Position numbers and translations under genes: made by a program. A DNA stretch of 64,000 bases from Morella rubra. Taxonomy: Eukaryota > Streptophyta > Magnoliopsida > Fagales > Myricaceae. Shown one piece after another: positions 36,801 through 47,854 of this stretch. The DNA lies in NCBI GenBank assembly GCA_003952965.2, contig CM025852.1:4804840-4868839 (forward strand), read 5' to 3'. The number at the start of each line of letters is the position of its first letter. Position 1 is the stretch's first letter. The notes beneath the pieces were generated by a model, which saw nothing but the letters and a program-made list of their open reading frames with translations, ran no database searches and was not told where the DNA came from.

Positions 36801-38261
36801 CCCACTATGGACTGGTTAGCTTTAGTCAAAGGTAATTACTTAACAGACCTAACATTGAGTGATTTACTTCGCAAATACCATACTGGTTTGCTATCTACAG
36901 ATAAATATAAAATGCATGGAGAAATTCTTACATACAAGGGAAGAATTCATTTGGGTCAACTAAAAGACATCCAGCTGCAAATCATGCAGCAGATGCATGA
37001 CAGCCCACAAGGAGGACGTTCTGGTTTTCACAAAACTATAAGCAAAATTCGCAGGGAGTTTTATTGGCAGGTCTCAAGCATGCAGTCAAGGAATATATCA
37101 AAACTTGTGATATCTGTCAAAGAAACAAGGCATAAAATATTCATCCTCCAGGACTAATTCAGCCACTTCCCATTCTAGAAAATAATTGGTAGGATATCAG
37201 CATGGACTTTATAGAGGGACTTCTAACATCAAATGGGGCAAGTACAATCTTCGTGGTTATAGACAGGTTATCAAAATATGCACATTTTTTATGTCTAAAC
37301 CATCCATACACAGCACAAACTGTGGCTCAAGTGTTCATGCAGCAGGTGTTTCGCTTACATGAAATGCCCAAATCAATTGTAAGTGATAGAGATCTAGTTT
37401 TTAGAAGTGCATTTTGGCAGGAGATTTTCAGAGCACAAGGCACTATACTCAACCTAAGTTCAGCATATCATCCAGAGACCGATGGCCAGACAGAGGTGAC
37501 TAACAAAAGTTTAGAGCATTACCTGCAGAGTTTTGTGGGGGATAAGCCCAAATCGTGAGCAAAATGGCTATCACTAGCTGAGTGGTGGTATAATACCACT
37601 ACCCACTCAGCAACCAAAATGTCTCCATTTGAAGTGGTTTATGGTTACCCCCCACCGAAACTGATCTCATATGAAAGCAACACAACAAGAATCGCAGCAG
37701 TGGATGAAGCCTTGAAGAGCCGAGAATAAATCTCACGCCTCCTCCATCACAACCTCAAGGAATCACAAAACCGAATGAGGAAGTTTGAAGATAGAAAAAG
37801 AACTGAAAGGGAGTTTACAGTAGGAGACTGGGTTTACCTCAAACTTCGACCATATAAGCAGATGACAGTAGCCATGCGCAAGAATCACAAGCTCTCCGCC
37901 AAATTTTTTGGGCCCTTCAAAATTTCACACCGCATCGGACAGGTAGCCTATCGCCTTGATCTACCCCCAAATTCTAACATACATCCTATATTTCATGTCT
38001 CCCTTCTTAAAAAGAAATTAGAGGAATCGATACCCATCAGCTCCACTTTACCACCACTAACCGATGAAGGAGTGATTCATCTTGAGCCAGAGGTAATTTT
38101 GGACAGAAGGATGAAGAAGAAGAAGAAGAAGAATAGAGCGGAAGTTGAGGTGCTGGTAAAATGGAAGGGGCTCCTGCAATAGAGGCAAGTTGGGAAGATC
38201 TAGAAGACCTAAAAAATCGATATGCTGACCTTGTGGGCAAGGTCGTGTAAGAAGGGGGCAA

Positions 38262-38733
38262 TGCTATGGGTTGTCTTGAATGGCAGTGGGCTGGATTAGT
38301 TGCTTGGATATGGTTCTTGAATGGCAATAGGCTGGAATATTAGTTGATTGAATATGGGCTTCTTCAGGTTCTTTGACATAATCACGTATTGTTAATATTT
38401 GTTTCAGTTTACTTTGCAAATAACATGGGAATTGTTTTTCTATGAATGTCGTGTCCAGTATAATAGGAGTGAAGGTGTCCAGTAGAATAGGAGTGGAGGT
38501 CGTGGGTAAATGTGAAATGATAGTGGACGTAGCGGTCTGTAAACATGCCCGTTTCTTATGTGTAATTCATTTTATTTATAGTCTGATAAATGAGAAAACG
38601 TTAGCTGCAGAGTTAACACAAATCATACTGTTTATTGGAGGCTGGCTCCCTCGAAGAAGCCATAGTTCTTAACAGAAAGTTACAGATTTTACACTCTATT
38701 TCTACACAGTACACGGAATAGAGGTACATAGCA
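38262..38733 (+). promoter_or_regulatory. 3' LTR of the right-arm chromovirus, a possible promoter for R1
   Basis: 472 bp with a TATA-like TTTATTTATA at 38571-38580. It reads toward the R1 ATG at 38963, leaving about 230 bp. LTRs of this family carry their own promoter, so transcription starting here could run directly into the trehalase. That is inference; no transcript is visible in the sequence. Confidence 0.5.
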
Positions 38734-38907
38734 GCCTCTCTCTCTCTCTCTAGAACACACGGACGGGAATTTTTTTTCCTTACGCAATACCGCACTTACC
38801 GCAAAAACTAGAAAAAAACGCGAACAGTGACGACCAGAACCTTTTTCTTTCCGAAGTGCCGGCCTTACGAAGAAAAAATCTTCGTCTCATCGTCCTCAAA
38901 ATCAGCC

Positions 38908-38985
38908 ATGTCTACTAATCTCTCCTTGTCCTCGCATCCCAAGCCTTCACTCTTCTCGTACCATGGCAGAGCTTCGAGCTCTTAG
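38908..38985 (+). CDS. Upstream ORF overlapping the R1 trehalase start
   Basis: A 25-codon frame beginning MSTNLSLSSHPKPS starts 55 bases before the trehalase ATG, in another frame, and ends 23 bases inside exon 1. The upstream ATG and first 14 codons are the same in R2, R3 and L-dist, but the ends differ. It may act as a translational brake if the transcript starts upstream of it. Confidence 0.4.
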   Translation: MSTNLSLSSHPKPSLFSYHGRASSS

Positions 38986-41900
38986 CTTCACTAAATTCCG
39001 TTTGATATATGTTGCATATTTCTTTTTGTGCTATGAGCCTATGAGTACTGTTACTGGATCATCGTCACCTTGCAGTTCCAACGGGAAAGGGCCTGTGACC
39101 CCCACAATGCCGTTGGTCAGCTTCCTTGAACGTGTCCAAGAAGCCGCTCTCAGTACGTTCGGAGAATCACAATTTGACCCTAAGCTTTACGTTGATTTGC
39201 CACTGAAGTTCGACTTGTCGACGACAGTGGACGCTTTTGATAAGCTCCCAAGGTCCGGAAATGGATCTGTTACGGTTGCTGATCTAAAAGGGTTTTTAGG
39301 GAAGTACTTTGAGGGTGCAGGGGATGATATGGTGTACGCTGAACCCGTCGATTTTGTCCCTGAGCCGGAGGGGTTCTTGCTGAAAGTGAAGAATCCAGAG
39401 GTCAGGGCCTGGGCTCTGGAGGTGCATGCATTGTGGAAGAATCTGAGCAGGAAAGTCTCTGATAAGGTTCTGAAGCAGCCAGAGTTGCATACTCTGCTTC
39501 CTCTGCCTGAGCCGGTTATGATTCCAGGGTCACGGTTTAAAGAGGTCTATTATTGGGATTCTTACTGGGTGATCAGGTCACTTTTCATCTTCTTTTATTT
39601 CTTATATATCTTTTACTTTCCAATATACATACTATATGTTGTTGGTTTTTGGTGGGCTCTCAAATTCAAAATGAGTAGTGATAGAATTTCTCGATTTCAG
39701 ATTCAAAATGCGTAGCAATGTTGGAGATTTCTATATTTTTTCTAGGAGCATCTTTAAGTAAGCTGCTTGAAGTTTAAATGCTGGTCCTAAATTGGAAGCA
39801 AGAGTGGTCTGCTTTTCTCTCTTTTCTTCTTCTGGCAAATTCCGTCAAATTCAGAACTACATGATCCTTTTTTCAGCTTGTAATATTTCCTCTCCGACCC
39901 ATTGTTGGATCAGAAATACACTATGGAGCGTTCCTGAGTAGGGTGAAGGTTGATTTGTATTTGTGGTGCAGGGGCTTGCTAGCAAGTAAGATGCACAAGA
40001 CTGCAAAAGCAATTGTGACTAATCTCATTCACCTCATAGAGGAATATGGTCATGTCCTAAATGGTGCGAGGGCTTATTACACGAATAGAAGGTAATTGCT
40101 CTTTCATTCTTTTTCTTATATTGTCTTGTATGTTTTGTGCCCCTGTAGTCCCCAATGCCAATAACTTGCCCTAAATATTTGGTTATAGTCCTTATCTTTT
40201 GCTCTTTTACGTAAATTAAGTCATTTATGTTTTCCCTTCCTTGTTTCTTTGCCACTTGCTTTCTGGGCTCTGATATATTGAAGAGATATTTCTCTGTCAT
40301 TCAGTTTCTTAATAGGCAACAAGGTTGACGTATTATCGGGTACAATCAAATTGTTAACCACAGGCAATAGATGTCGACAAGCGTTTAAGGCCATATATGC
40401 TACAGTCTTCATGGTTATGAACTTTCTAAATTGTAGCGGCCCATTAAGATAGTCAAAATATTAAAATGAACTGTTCTTATTGTCTCTTTACAATAAATGA
40501 TAGCAATATTGAACAACTTCTATTGAATTGAGAGATACGAGGACGACGTATAAAATTTCATTGTGTTAAATTGGCATAATGTTTTCGGCATGTATATTAC
40601 AATTTGTTGCTTAATCATATGATTCTTAAGTTTTCCCTGAATGCTATGTCATATAATTATCGTTATGGAAGTTTCCAACACATAAATTCTGCTTTCTAAT
40701 CGTTCATGTAATGTGAATGAAACCACAAACTTTGGGGTACCTTTCACAGCCAGCCTCCCCTCCTGAGCGCTATGGTTCATCAAATATACAGTAGAACCGG
40801 TGATACGCAACTGGTTAAGAAAGCTCTCCTGCACTGGTCAAAGAGTATCACTTTTGGAGTTCAGGTACTTTGAGATATTTTTAACTTAATGGGCTCTTGA
40901 TTTCCTTTGCTTTGTTGTTCAGGTGGAATTATGTTTAAATTTCTCACTTAATATTTTCTTGATCTAACTTTTGTAACTCTTTCCCTTTCTGCTGTCGTAG
41001 AAATACATAAGGTGGCCATTGAGGATGCTCATTCTTGTAGTCACTCTTTAAATCGCTACCATGCAAAGTGGAACAAACCCAGGCCTGAATCTTCAACCAT
41101 TGTGTGTCCTTCTTCATCTTACATGCCTTTGCATGAGATTTGTTTTGTGTATAGATTCTGGATACATTAGAGCTGTCTATGACCTATTTGGTTCTCATAG
41201 GACAAGCAATCTGCTTTGAAGATCTCAAGTACTTCTGAAAAACAGAAATTTTACCGCGAAGTGGCTTCAGCTGCTGAATCTGGCTGGGACTTCAGCACAA
41301 GGTGGATGAGGTAGTAATTTTCTGTTGGGAGCTAATCTGTCTTGTAGTTAACTGTCCTGATCAGTTTAATTTCTCTTCCATATCAATGCGGGTACTCAGG
41401 GTTAAATCAAAATGGTTGTGTCGTGTCTATTTGAAGAAGTGTGTGGAATTCATGTCGTTCACATGCTCAAACATCAAACAGTTAAAATTTAAGCCACTTT
41501 CAAAGTAATTGATAGAGAAGACTTTGATAAGCTGAGTATATGAGTGAGCATCCAATATGGGGAGATTTTGAATGCAATGAGCATCCTTATTGTAAAGAGG
41601 GATGTATTGGAAGGTTCTGAAAGCACTGGGTAAAGAAAAAGGGGTTCACGGGTGAGTGATTATTCATGTTTAGAAGCATGAATTTTGGAGAGCAATCAAT
41701 TATCAATGAAGAAAACAAATTGAGGGAAATCCTAAGGACTGATAAGGTTCCAAAACAAAGTCACTGCAGGGCAGATCGAAAATCATGTCCCACTGCCAAA
41801 ATCTGGGAATGCTTGCGGCTTGTCAAATTCAACCTTCGGGGTATTTTGCAAATTGAGTAATGAAGTAAATGATTTGTTTTCTTGTTGCAGGAATCACTCA

Positions 41901-44900
41901 GATTTCACAACGTTGTCTACAACGTCAGTTTTACCTGTAGACTTAAATGTATTCATACTCAGGGTATGGCTCAGAGCACTTTTACATCAAGTCTTTGAAA
42001 TTTGTAACTGATGAGCTTGAGTGACCAAATGGTAGTTGTTGATCCAGATGGAACTAGACATTGCCTCCTTAGCAAAAGTTACAGGAGATGAAAAAACTGC
42101 TGAGCACTTCTTGAAAGCTTCACAAGACAGACTGACGGCAATAAAATCAATTTTCTGGAATTCGAACAAGGGACAATGGCTTGATTACTGGCTCAGTGAT
42201 AGCACATGCCAGGTAGTGTCTTGATGCAAAAGTTTGTCGTGTCTGACGGTTGATAGTCCTTCAGCTGTTCTCCTGATTGTTCGCTTTGATTCCTTTAGGA
42301 ACCTCAAACTTGGGAAGCTTGTAACCAGAATCAGAATGTATATGCTTCGAATTTTGTTCCTTTGTGGATTGAGTCATTCTACTCAGGTTTGTGACTCTTA
42401 ATGTTCACCAGGACTACAATTACAAATGGGCCATATAGTGTGACTGTCTGTTCAAGCATAGCCAATATGGCTCTGGTTGAGGACCTGGTTTACATTTTAT
42501 ATGCAAGCTTGGGCTCCAAACAAGCAGGGGCTGCTCAATAGAAACGGGACCTTAGGCATAAAATCATGATGTGGCTTTTTTAATTTTGGCACAATTAATT
42601 AATGAATTATCATGTTAAATATAAATGAAATAAACAGGGGCGGCTCAATACACCACCATATTATTTGCATTAATGGAACTCTCTAAAATTTTTCTACATT
42701 TTTTTTTATTGTTGTTTTCAAATATGAGAAGAATTGTTTTTATGGGGCCTTCTTGGCTTTGGGGCCTTACGCAATGGCCTATTCTCTAAGCCAGCATTGC
42801 AAACAAGCTCTGTTATCACCAGTCCAAATTGGGCTCAAGTTGATAAGTTGAATCTTTTTGTACCTCAGGTTGCTTGTATGTCAGTCTACATTGAGGATCA
42901 GCCCAATGATATGTCTAGAACTCCTGATAAAGTCAAAGATAGTTTTATCCGAAAGTGAGATCAAATATCCCCCACAGAATAAAAAGGCTAGAAATCACTT
43001 AGATCAGCTCATAGTCATGATCCCTTGTTTCTGTGTCCTCAGTGAGCGACTTCGAACAAATCACTAATGTGGATGAGTAGTTCTTTCTGCATCCATATTA
43101 ATATGTGAATTTGTTAGTGTGTTAGGTTCTGGCAAGTTGTTTAAATTTGTTCTGCTATTCGCTGAATAGCACCTACCTGTTTTCTTAAGCATATTTTGGG
43201 ACGAAACTGAGCTATAAGCTTAGTTCTATCTTCCTCATCTAACAGCTGTGTTAGGATTTCAGCTCAGGTTAATGACTCCGCAAAGCTAGCTGTTCATGAG
43301 TTTTTTGTTTTTCTGAACCATATCCAATTGAGTGAACTGATACTGTGAAGGACACCATTGTTTTTTTGTAAGAAGTTGCAAGCATCTGAAAGCCCTACTG
43401 AAAACTATTTGGAATTCTGCACCAAAAGTTTATTTATTTCATATGAAAATACAATGCATTTGAAACTTTAGTTGCGGATTGCTTTTCCAGCATGTACTAG
43501 TTTGTGCTGCGTGTTCTTAATACTTGGAATGCTTTTGTTGTGTACATATATGAAGATACTTCCCTGGTGGAGAAAGTCATGAAAGCTTCCAAAGTTCAGG
43601 CCTGCTTTGTGCTGCTGGGATTGCAACTTCTTTGACAAATTCAGGAGAACAATGGTTAGTAACCAGTGTAAAATTCACATTGTCTAGATTTTTATGTTGA
43701 ACAAATCTAGGATAAAATCTATATGCGTTGGAAATTGGTGGAGGAAAGAACCAGGGAGAAAAAAAGAAATTATGTAGCTTGCCCGCCACCAAAAATTTTA
43801 AAAATAAATTCCTGTTTCCCAAAGCGGACATGAATCTAGAAGTCATATATTAGGCCGAGTTTATCACCCTCTTTTATATGGTCCTATGGATCATTTATCC
43901 ATTTGTATTGACCTTCGTATTGAATTCTGTTTTTTCTTCTCTCGCTCTTTGTTTTTGGCTGATTTAAGCAAAGATGGCAAAGGCGATCATTGCTAATATG
44001 GTACTAAGTAATGCTGAACCAAAGAATCTTGTATGTGTGAAAATTATTAGTGTCATGAAAAAGATGCACCTTGTATATCTCATTAAACGTAAAGTTTTTA
44101 ACTTTATATATAGCCATGTAATTCTTCTTGTTGGTTTATTTGGACAAATATGCAAGCATAGCAGGATCTTATACACTCCTTTGAAAGTTTTTTAGTAATG
44201 TACAATAAGGAGTAAATTGCTGAAAATCTTTAGCATATAAATACCAATAAATGATTGTAATCTATATTACTGTCCCATTCTCCATAGGAGGAGGAAATAT
44301 GGGAGTTTTTCCTAGATATCGATATTCACGGACCGGATATATTTTTGTACACCTTTTTTCAGTTATAAGTTGTTATTCCCATATCAGAGTTTCATTTGCT
44401 ATAATATTGGAACGTTTTATTCCCAGTAGTATTTATTCATTGGTTTGCTATAATATTGGAACGTTTTATTCCCAGTGGGTCTGGTCTCCTCGAGATAAAT
44501 ATCTGTCTCTGCCACTTATTGGAGAAGAGAGAAGAGGAAGAGAAGAGAGAAGGTGGGGAGGTTCTGTGTAGGGGAGGAAAGATTGCATACTACAGTAAGT
44601 TTTTCTTTGACTTAGTAATCTATGCTTATGTAAAAACTGTACAACAGGGACTTTCCAAATGGTTGGGCCCCGCTTCAACACATGATAGTTGAAGGTCTAG
44701 CTAGATCTGGATCAAAGGAAGCAAGGTCAGTGGCCGAAGACATTGCTGTGAGGTGGATCAGAACCAACTATGCTACCTACAAGAAAACTGGGGCAATGCA
44801 TGAAAAATTTGATGTGCAGAAGTGTGGAGAATTTGGGGGTGGTGGTGAATATGTTACCCAGGTATGTGTTAAACTCTTTTTGGAAGTATATCTACTTTGA

Positions 44901-45083
44901 TGCCATTGTTTGCTCCAATGGATATTCCTATTACATAAGAATCAATCGAACTGTTTCTCCTTACTGATCTAAATGTTCATTCTGTATGTGGCAATGCAGA
45001 CTGGTTTCGGGTGGTCAAATGGAGTTGTTTTGGCTTTTCTCGAGGAGTTTGGATGGCCTCAAGACCGGACGATTCATTGCTGA
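38963..45083 (+). CDS. TRE1: Trehalase (GH37), R1, the clearest full-length copy
   Basis: Eleven exons with GT-AG introns: 38963-39576, 39972-40091, 40750-40864, 41001-41101, 41201-41310, 41891-41963, 42048-42212, 42299-42386, 43556-43654, 44648-44861, 45000-45083. The product would be a trehalose-splitting enzyme of about 594 residues, the usual plant size, with an N-terminal hydrophobic anchor (about residues 14-27). Visible family blocks are PGSRFKEVYYWDSYW (exon 1), AESGWDFSTRWM with the likely catalytic Asp (exon 5), the QWDFPNGWAP junction (exons 9-10), GAMHEKFDV with the likely catalytic Glu (exon 10) and TGFGWSNGVVLAFLEEFGWP (exon 11). Exons 3 and 9 are each one base shorter than in sister copies, at CTCTCCTG and CATGAAAGC, which would shift the frame. 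Both are next to short homopolymers and could be sequence errors. The N-terminus (MAELRALSFTKF) differs from R2 and L-dist. Confidence 0.85.
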
Positions 45084-46571
45084 TGATCCCGGCGATAAAA
45101 TCAAACCAAATTTATTCTCGTTAGTACTCTTGAAACTGAAGATATATGCATTGGTAATAAGGAAACAGAACAAATTCCCGAAACTTATTAATGAGATTTC
45201 AGATTCTACCTGAGCTTCATTTGCGTGGAAAATTCAAGCTCATGACTTAACATATTATCAGTTCTTCTTTTTTTTTTTCAGTTGATTCAATTAACAGGTG
45301 CTGCTAGTTTCTTGTGCTAATATTCTCAAATTTCAGCTACTTCTCAATTGAGCCGAGAGGACCTCCTCACTTGCAGAGATTTTTATGAGAGAAGGTTGTG
45401 AAAGGTAAAATTTGCTTTGTTTAGAATCTCTTTTAGCTTGAATGAGAATATCCTAGGAAATGTTTGGCAAACTTCCCTTATTTTTATAACGAAGCTCAAT
45501 TACATATACTCTGAAACATCAAATACAAATACTTCATCATCATCGACTACAGGTATTTATATTTATACTCCTATGTTATAGGACATTCTTCACCTAAGCT
45601 CATTCATATATATAAAGGAGTGATATCAATCAATTACATGTGTAGATAGAGAAAAATAAAACCCCTCGTCCCACAAGCAAGAGAAGTTCTGCTTCTTAAT
45701 CTAGCCGCCTCTCAGCTCTAATTTTTTACCCCCTCTCCCACGCCGAGATCTTCCGGCCGCCCCTTTCCCCTTTCCCCTCTCCCGGTCATGTCTTTGGTAA
45801 TCGATTTTGCACAGCTCTCCTCCTCTCCACCCTTTTTTAAGCTTTTGTTCCGATGGGTAAGGCGTCCAGATTCGGGAGCTTTTGGCGGTGGATGAACAAC
45901 ATGAGCAGCACGGCAACATGCAAGGGTCTCCTAGCGTTCCTTTCTCAACCGTCCGATGGGCCGGACGGTGCGTGCAGGTTTAGGCATGCTTGCATCTCAC
46001 GCACCTCGTCCTTTCCCCCCCCCCCCCCCCCCCCCCCTGCCGGGAGTTTTTTAGTGCTCCCTCCTCTCTGGCGACTCCATAGTCCCTCCCCTCTTGGGAA
46101 GGCTACCGCTTGTGCATTTTTTGAAACTGTTAGGGGTCTTTGGACTTAGTTGGGTTTATGATTTGTTTTTTTAGTTTTTAAAAAATTATTTTAATCTTTG
46201 AGACTGAACTTAAAATCGCATACAAAACTAATGACTAAGAAGGTTATTAACCCATATTTAAAATAGAGTAACTACACTATTGATATTCCCAATTTAGCAC
46301 TGACGTATACTGGCATAGAGGCTTTATTGCAAGTTAAGCCTGCTTTATCAACCACCAGTAACAGAGGTTTGCATATTTTTATGGCTTTATCTTCCAAGCC
46401 TTCTAACCTATTGTGCATGGGGGAAGGAAATGTTTGCTTCTTATAGTATAGTTCTCTTGTTTCCTTGTTTATTATTATTTTTTGTCTATGATGTAATCGA
46501 ACTTATACAGTGACCAAGGTATAACAAGATATGAGTTGTAAAGGCCAAAAAAAAAAAAAAAACATAACCAG
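45084..46571. other. R1 3' flank and outer right spacer with the GC-rich insert
   Basis: The 3' flank of R1 (to about 45600) is followed by the mirror of the GC-rich insert (about 45600-46270), with a 23-C run at 46015-46037. A 98-codon frame (45853-46149) starts MGKASRFGSFWRWMNN, includes a proline run made by the homopolymer, and ends in FFETVRGLWT. No domain is recognised. 46310-46380 repeats the EALLQVKP-like words of 29218-29277. Confidence 0.4.
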
Positions 46572-46786
46572 GGACTTTTCTTGTGGGGTGCCACTTCAAC
46601 ACGTGATCCTTGAAGGTATAGCAATATATGAATTGTAAAGGCGTAGGAAAAAAAAAAAAAACAGAGAACCAAAGTCAATGGTTTGGACATTGATAGCCAC
46701 TCTTCGTCTGTCTTCTAGAAGAAGGGAAAATGGTCAAAAAAATACGGGGTGGAAAAGCCAGTTTGGATTTGGAGGGGCGATAAAGA
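46572..46786 (+). pseudogene. Trehalase exon-10 fossil (outer right spacer)
   Basis: Mirror partner of 9705-9918. The GGACTTTTC start after an AG acceptor, the CTTCAACACGTGATCCTTG segment and the GGATTTGGAGGGG end follow exon 10 in order, with an A-run insertion and breaks between. No exon 11 follows. Confidence 0.6.
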
Positions 46787-47755
46787 TAATTTGGATTTGG
46801 AGTTGGTGATAATGTCAACTTTAAATAAAGATGTTTCTAATTTGTTGACTGAATAGGACTGCAAATTAGAGTGTCCAATTAATCTAATCTGTTCAGTAAT
46901 AAATTGATAATCCTTCAATATTTGATAGAACTTTACATTAACATCTTCCTAAAAGTTCTTGTTAATGCAAACGAGAGTGCGCACGATTTAGGTGAATGGA
47001 TAATTATTCTTTGCATACCAAAAGCGATCCCTTCCTTTCTTGAAGTAATTTACTTCCTCTCCACATGTTGCAGATGCTTTACATAGATTCTTTTCTTTTC
47101 ACTTTTAAATATTTCTTCCTTAACCAGATAGAAAACAAAACAATGCATGCACAATAGCTACTCATACTTTCTATAAACTATTCATGAGGATTATAATTTA
47201 TTTTAATTAAGATCTTAAAAGTTTGATCGGCTCTTATAAACACGTCCAAGAAAGACTGTTAGGTCACAATATTCTTTTTTTACTTGGTAAAAAAAAAATA
47301 TCTTAAAAGTTTTGAACTGTGCATGCACAGTAACTACTCATACTTTAATTGTTTATCAGACCAATTCATCGGTATACTTCCTTAAAAAAAAAAAAAAAAA
47401 AATTGTACCCATCAATCATGTACACAACAAAAAACATAATTACGTGTCTTCCCGACAAAGGTAAGAGGCAGAAACCTCTAGTCAAAGTATCTAGAACTTA
47501 CTATAAATGTAAATAATATCATTTATCTGCCTCGTTATCTACAGTCAAAGTTTCAATTATTATTTTTATGACCTTATATTTCGACTCTGACGCGACGCCT
47601 TGAGCAATACCGCAAAAAACTACAAAAAACGCGAACAGTTAAGGCCAGAACCTGTGAAAAATAAAATAAAAAACAATTACGACCAGAGCCTTTCTCTTTC
47701 CGAAGTGTCGGCCTTACCAAGAAAAAGTATCGTCTCCTCGTCCTCAAAATCAGCC
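46787..47755 (+). promoter_or_regulatory. 5' flank of R2 with an uninterrupted retroposon target site
   Basis: Mirror of 8736-9704. Contains the unit repeat (46915-47080), AT-rich DNA, and the conserved proximal flank with GAGCAATACCGC at about 47601-47612, the empty version of the site occupied upstream of R1. No gene. Confidence 0.5.
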
Positions 47756-47854
47756 ATGTCTACTAATCTTTCCTTGTCCTCGCATCCCAAGCCTTCACTC
47801 CTTCTCGTACCATGGAGGAGCTTCAAGTTCTTAGCTTCACTAAATTACGTTTGA
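47756..47854 (+). CDS. Upstream ORF overlapping the R2 trehalase start
   Basis: A 32-codon frame, 56 bases upstream of the trehalase ATG, identical in layout to 8637-8735. It overlaps the first 43 bases of exon 1 in a different frame. Confidence 0.4.
   Translation: MSTNLSLSSHPKPSLLLVPWRSFKFLASLNYV

Larger units (their letters stand above)
33323..38733 (+). mobile_element. Ty3/gypsy chromovirus (Reina-like), complete with both LTRs but broken (right arm)
   Basis: Mirror copy of 17642-23017, flanked by the duplication GCCTC (33318-33322 and 38734-38738). Parts: 5' LTR 33323-33787, primer site 33790-33801, gag about 33812-34690 with a CCHC knuckle just after, aspartic protease about 34950-35200, reverse transcriptase about 35560-36130, RNase H about 36400-36640, integrase about 36900-37640, chromodomain about 38140-38230, polypurine tract about 38248-38261, 3' LTR 38262-38733. 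It is a fossil with roughly eight to ten breaks, nearly all shared with the left copy, so most of the decay predates the inverted duplication. The chromodomain group is known to favour heterochromatin, but this copy sits next to a gene. Confidence 0.9.
32570..38792 (-). mobile_element. Poly(A) retroposon with 14-bp target duplication, split by a chromovirus (right arm)
   Basis: CTTACGCAATACCG occurs at 32570-32583 and 38779-38792. The poly(T) run at about 32595-32614 is the tail read backwards. The body is 32584-33322 plus 38739-38778. The target lies about 170-185 bp upstream of the R1 start codon, so the insertion separates R1 from most of its original 5' flank. The R2 flank (about 47596-47612) has the uninterrupted site. 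Confidence 0.75.

Noticed and set aside
42299-42560. Possible extra exon after trehalase exon 8 (after TTCACCAG)
   Set aside because: The direct join of exon 8 (TACTCAG) to exon 9 (ATACTTCC) keeps the frame and gives the expected family sequence; the other acceptor leads to a non-family peptide.
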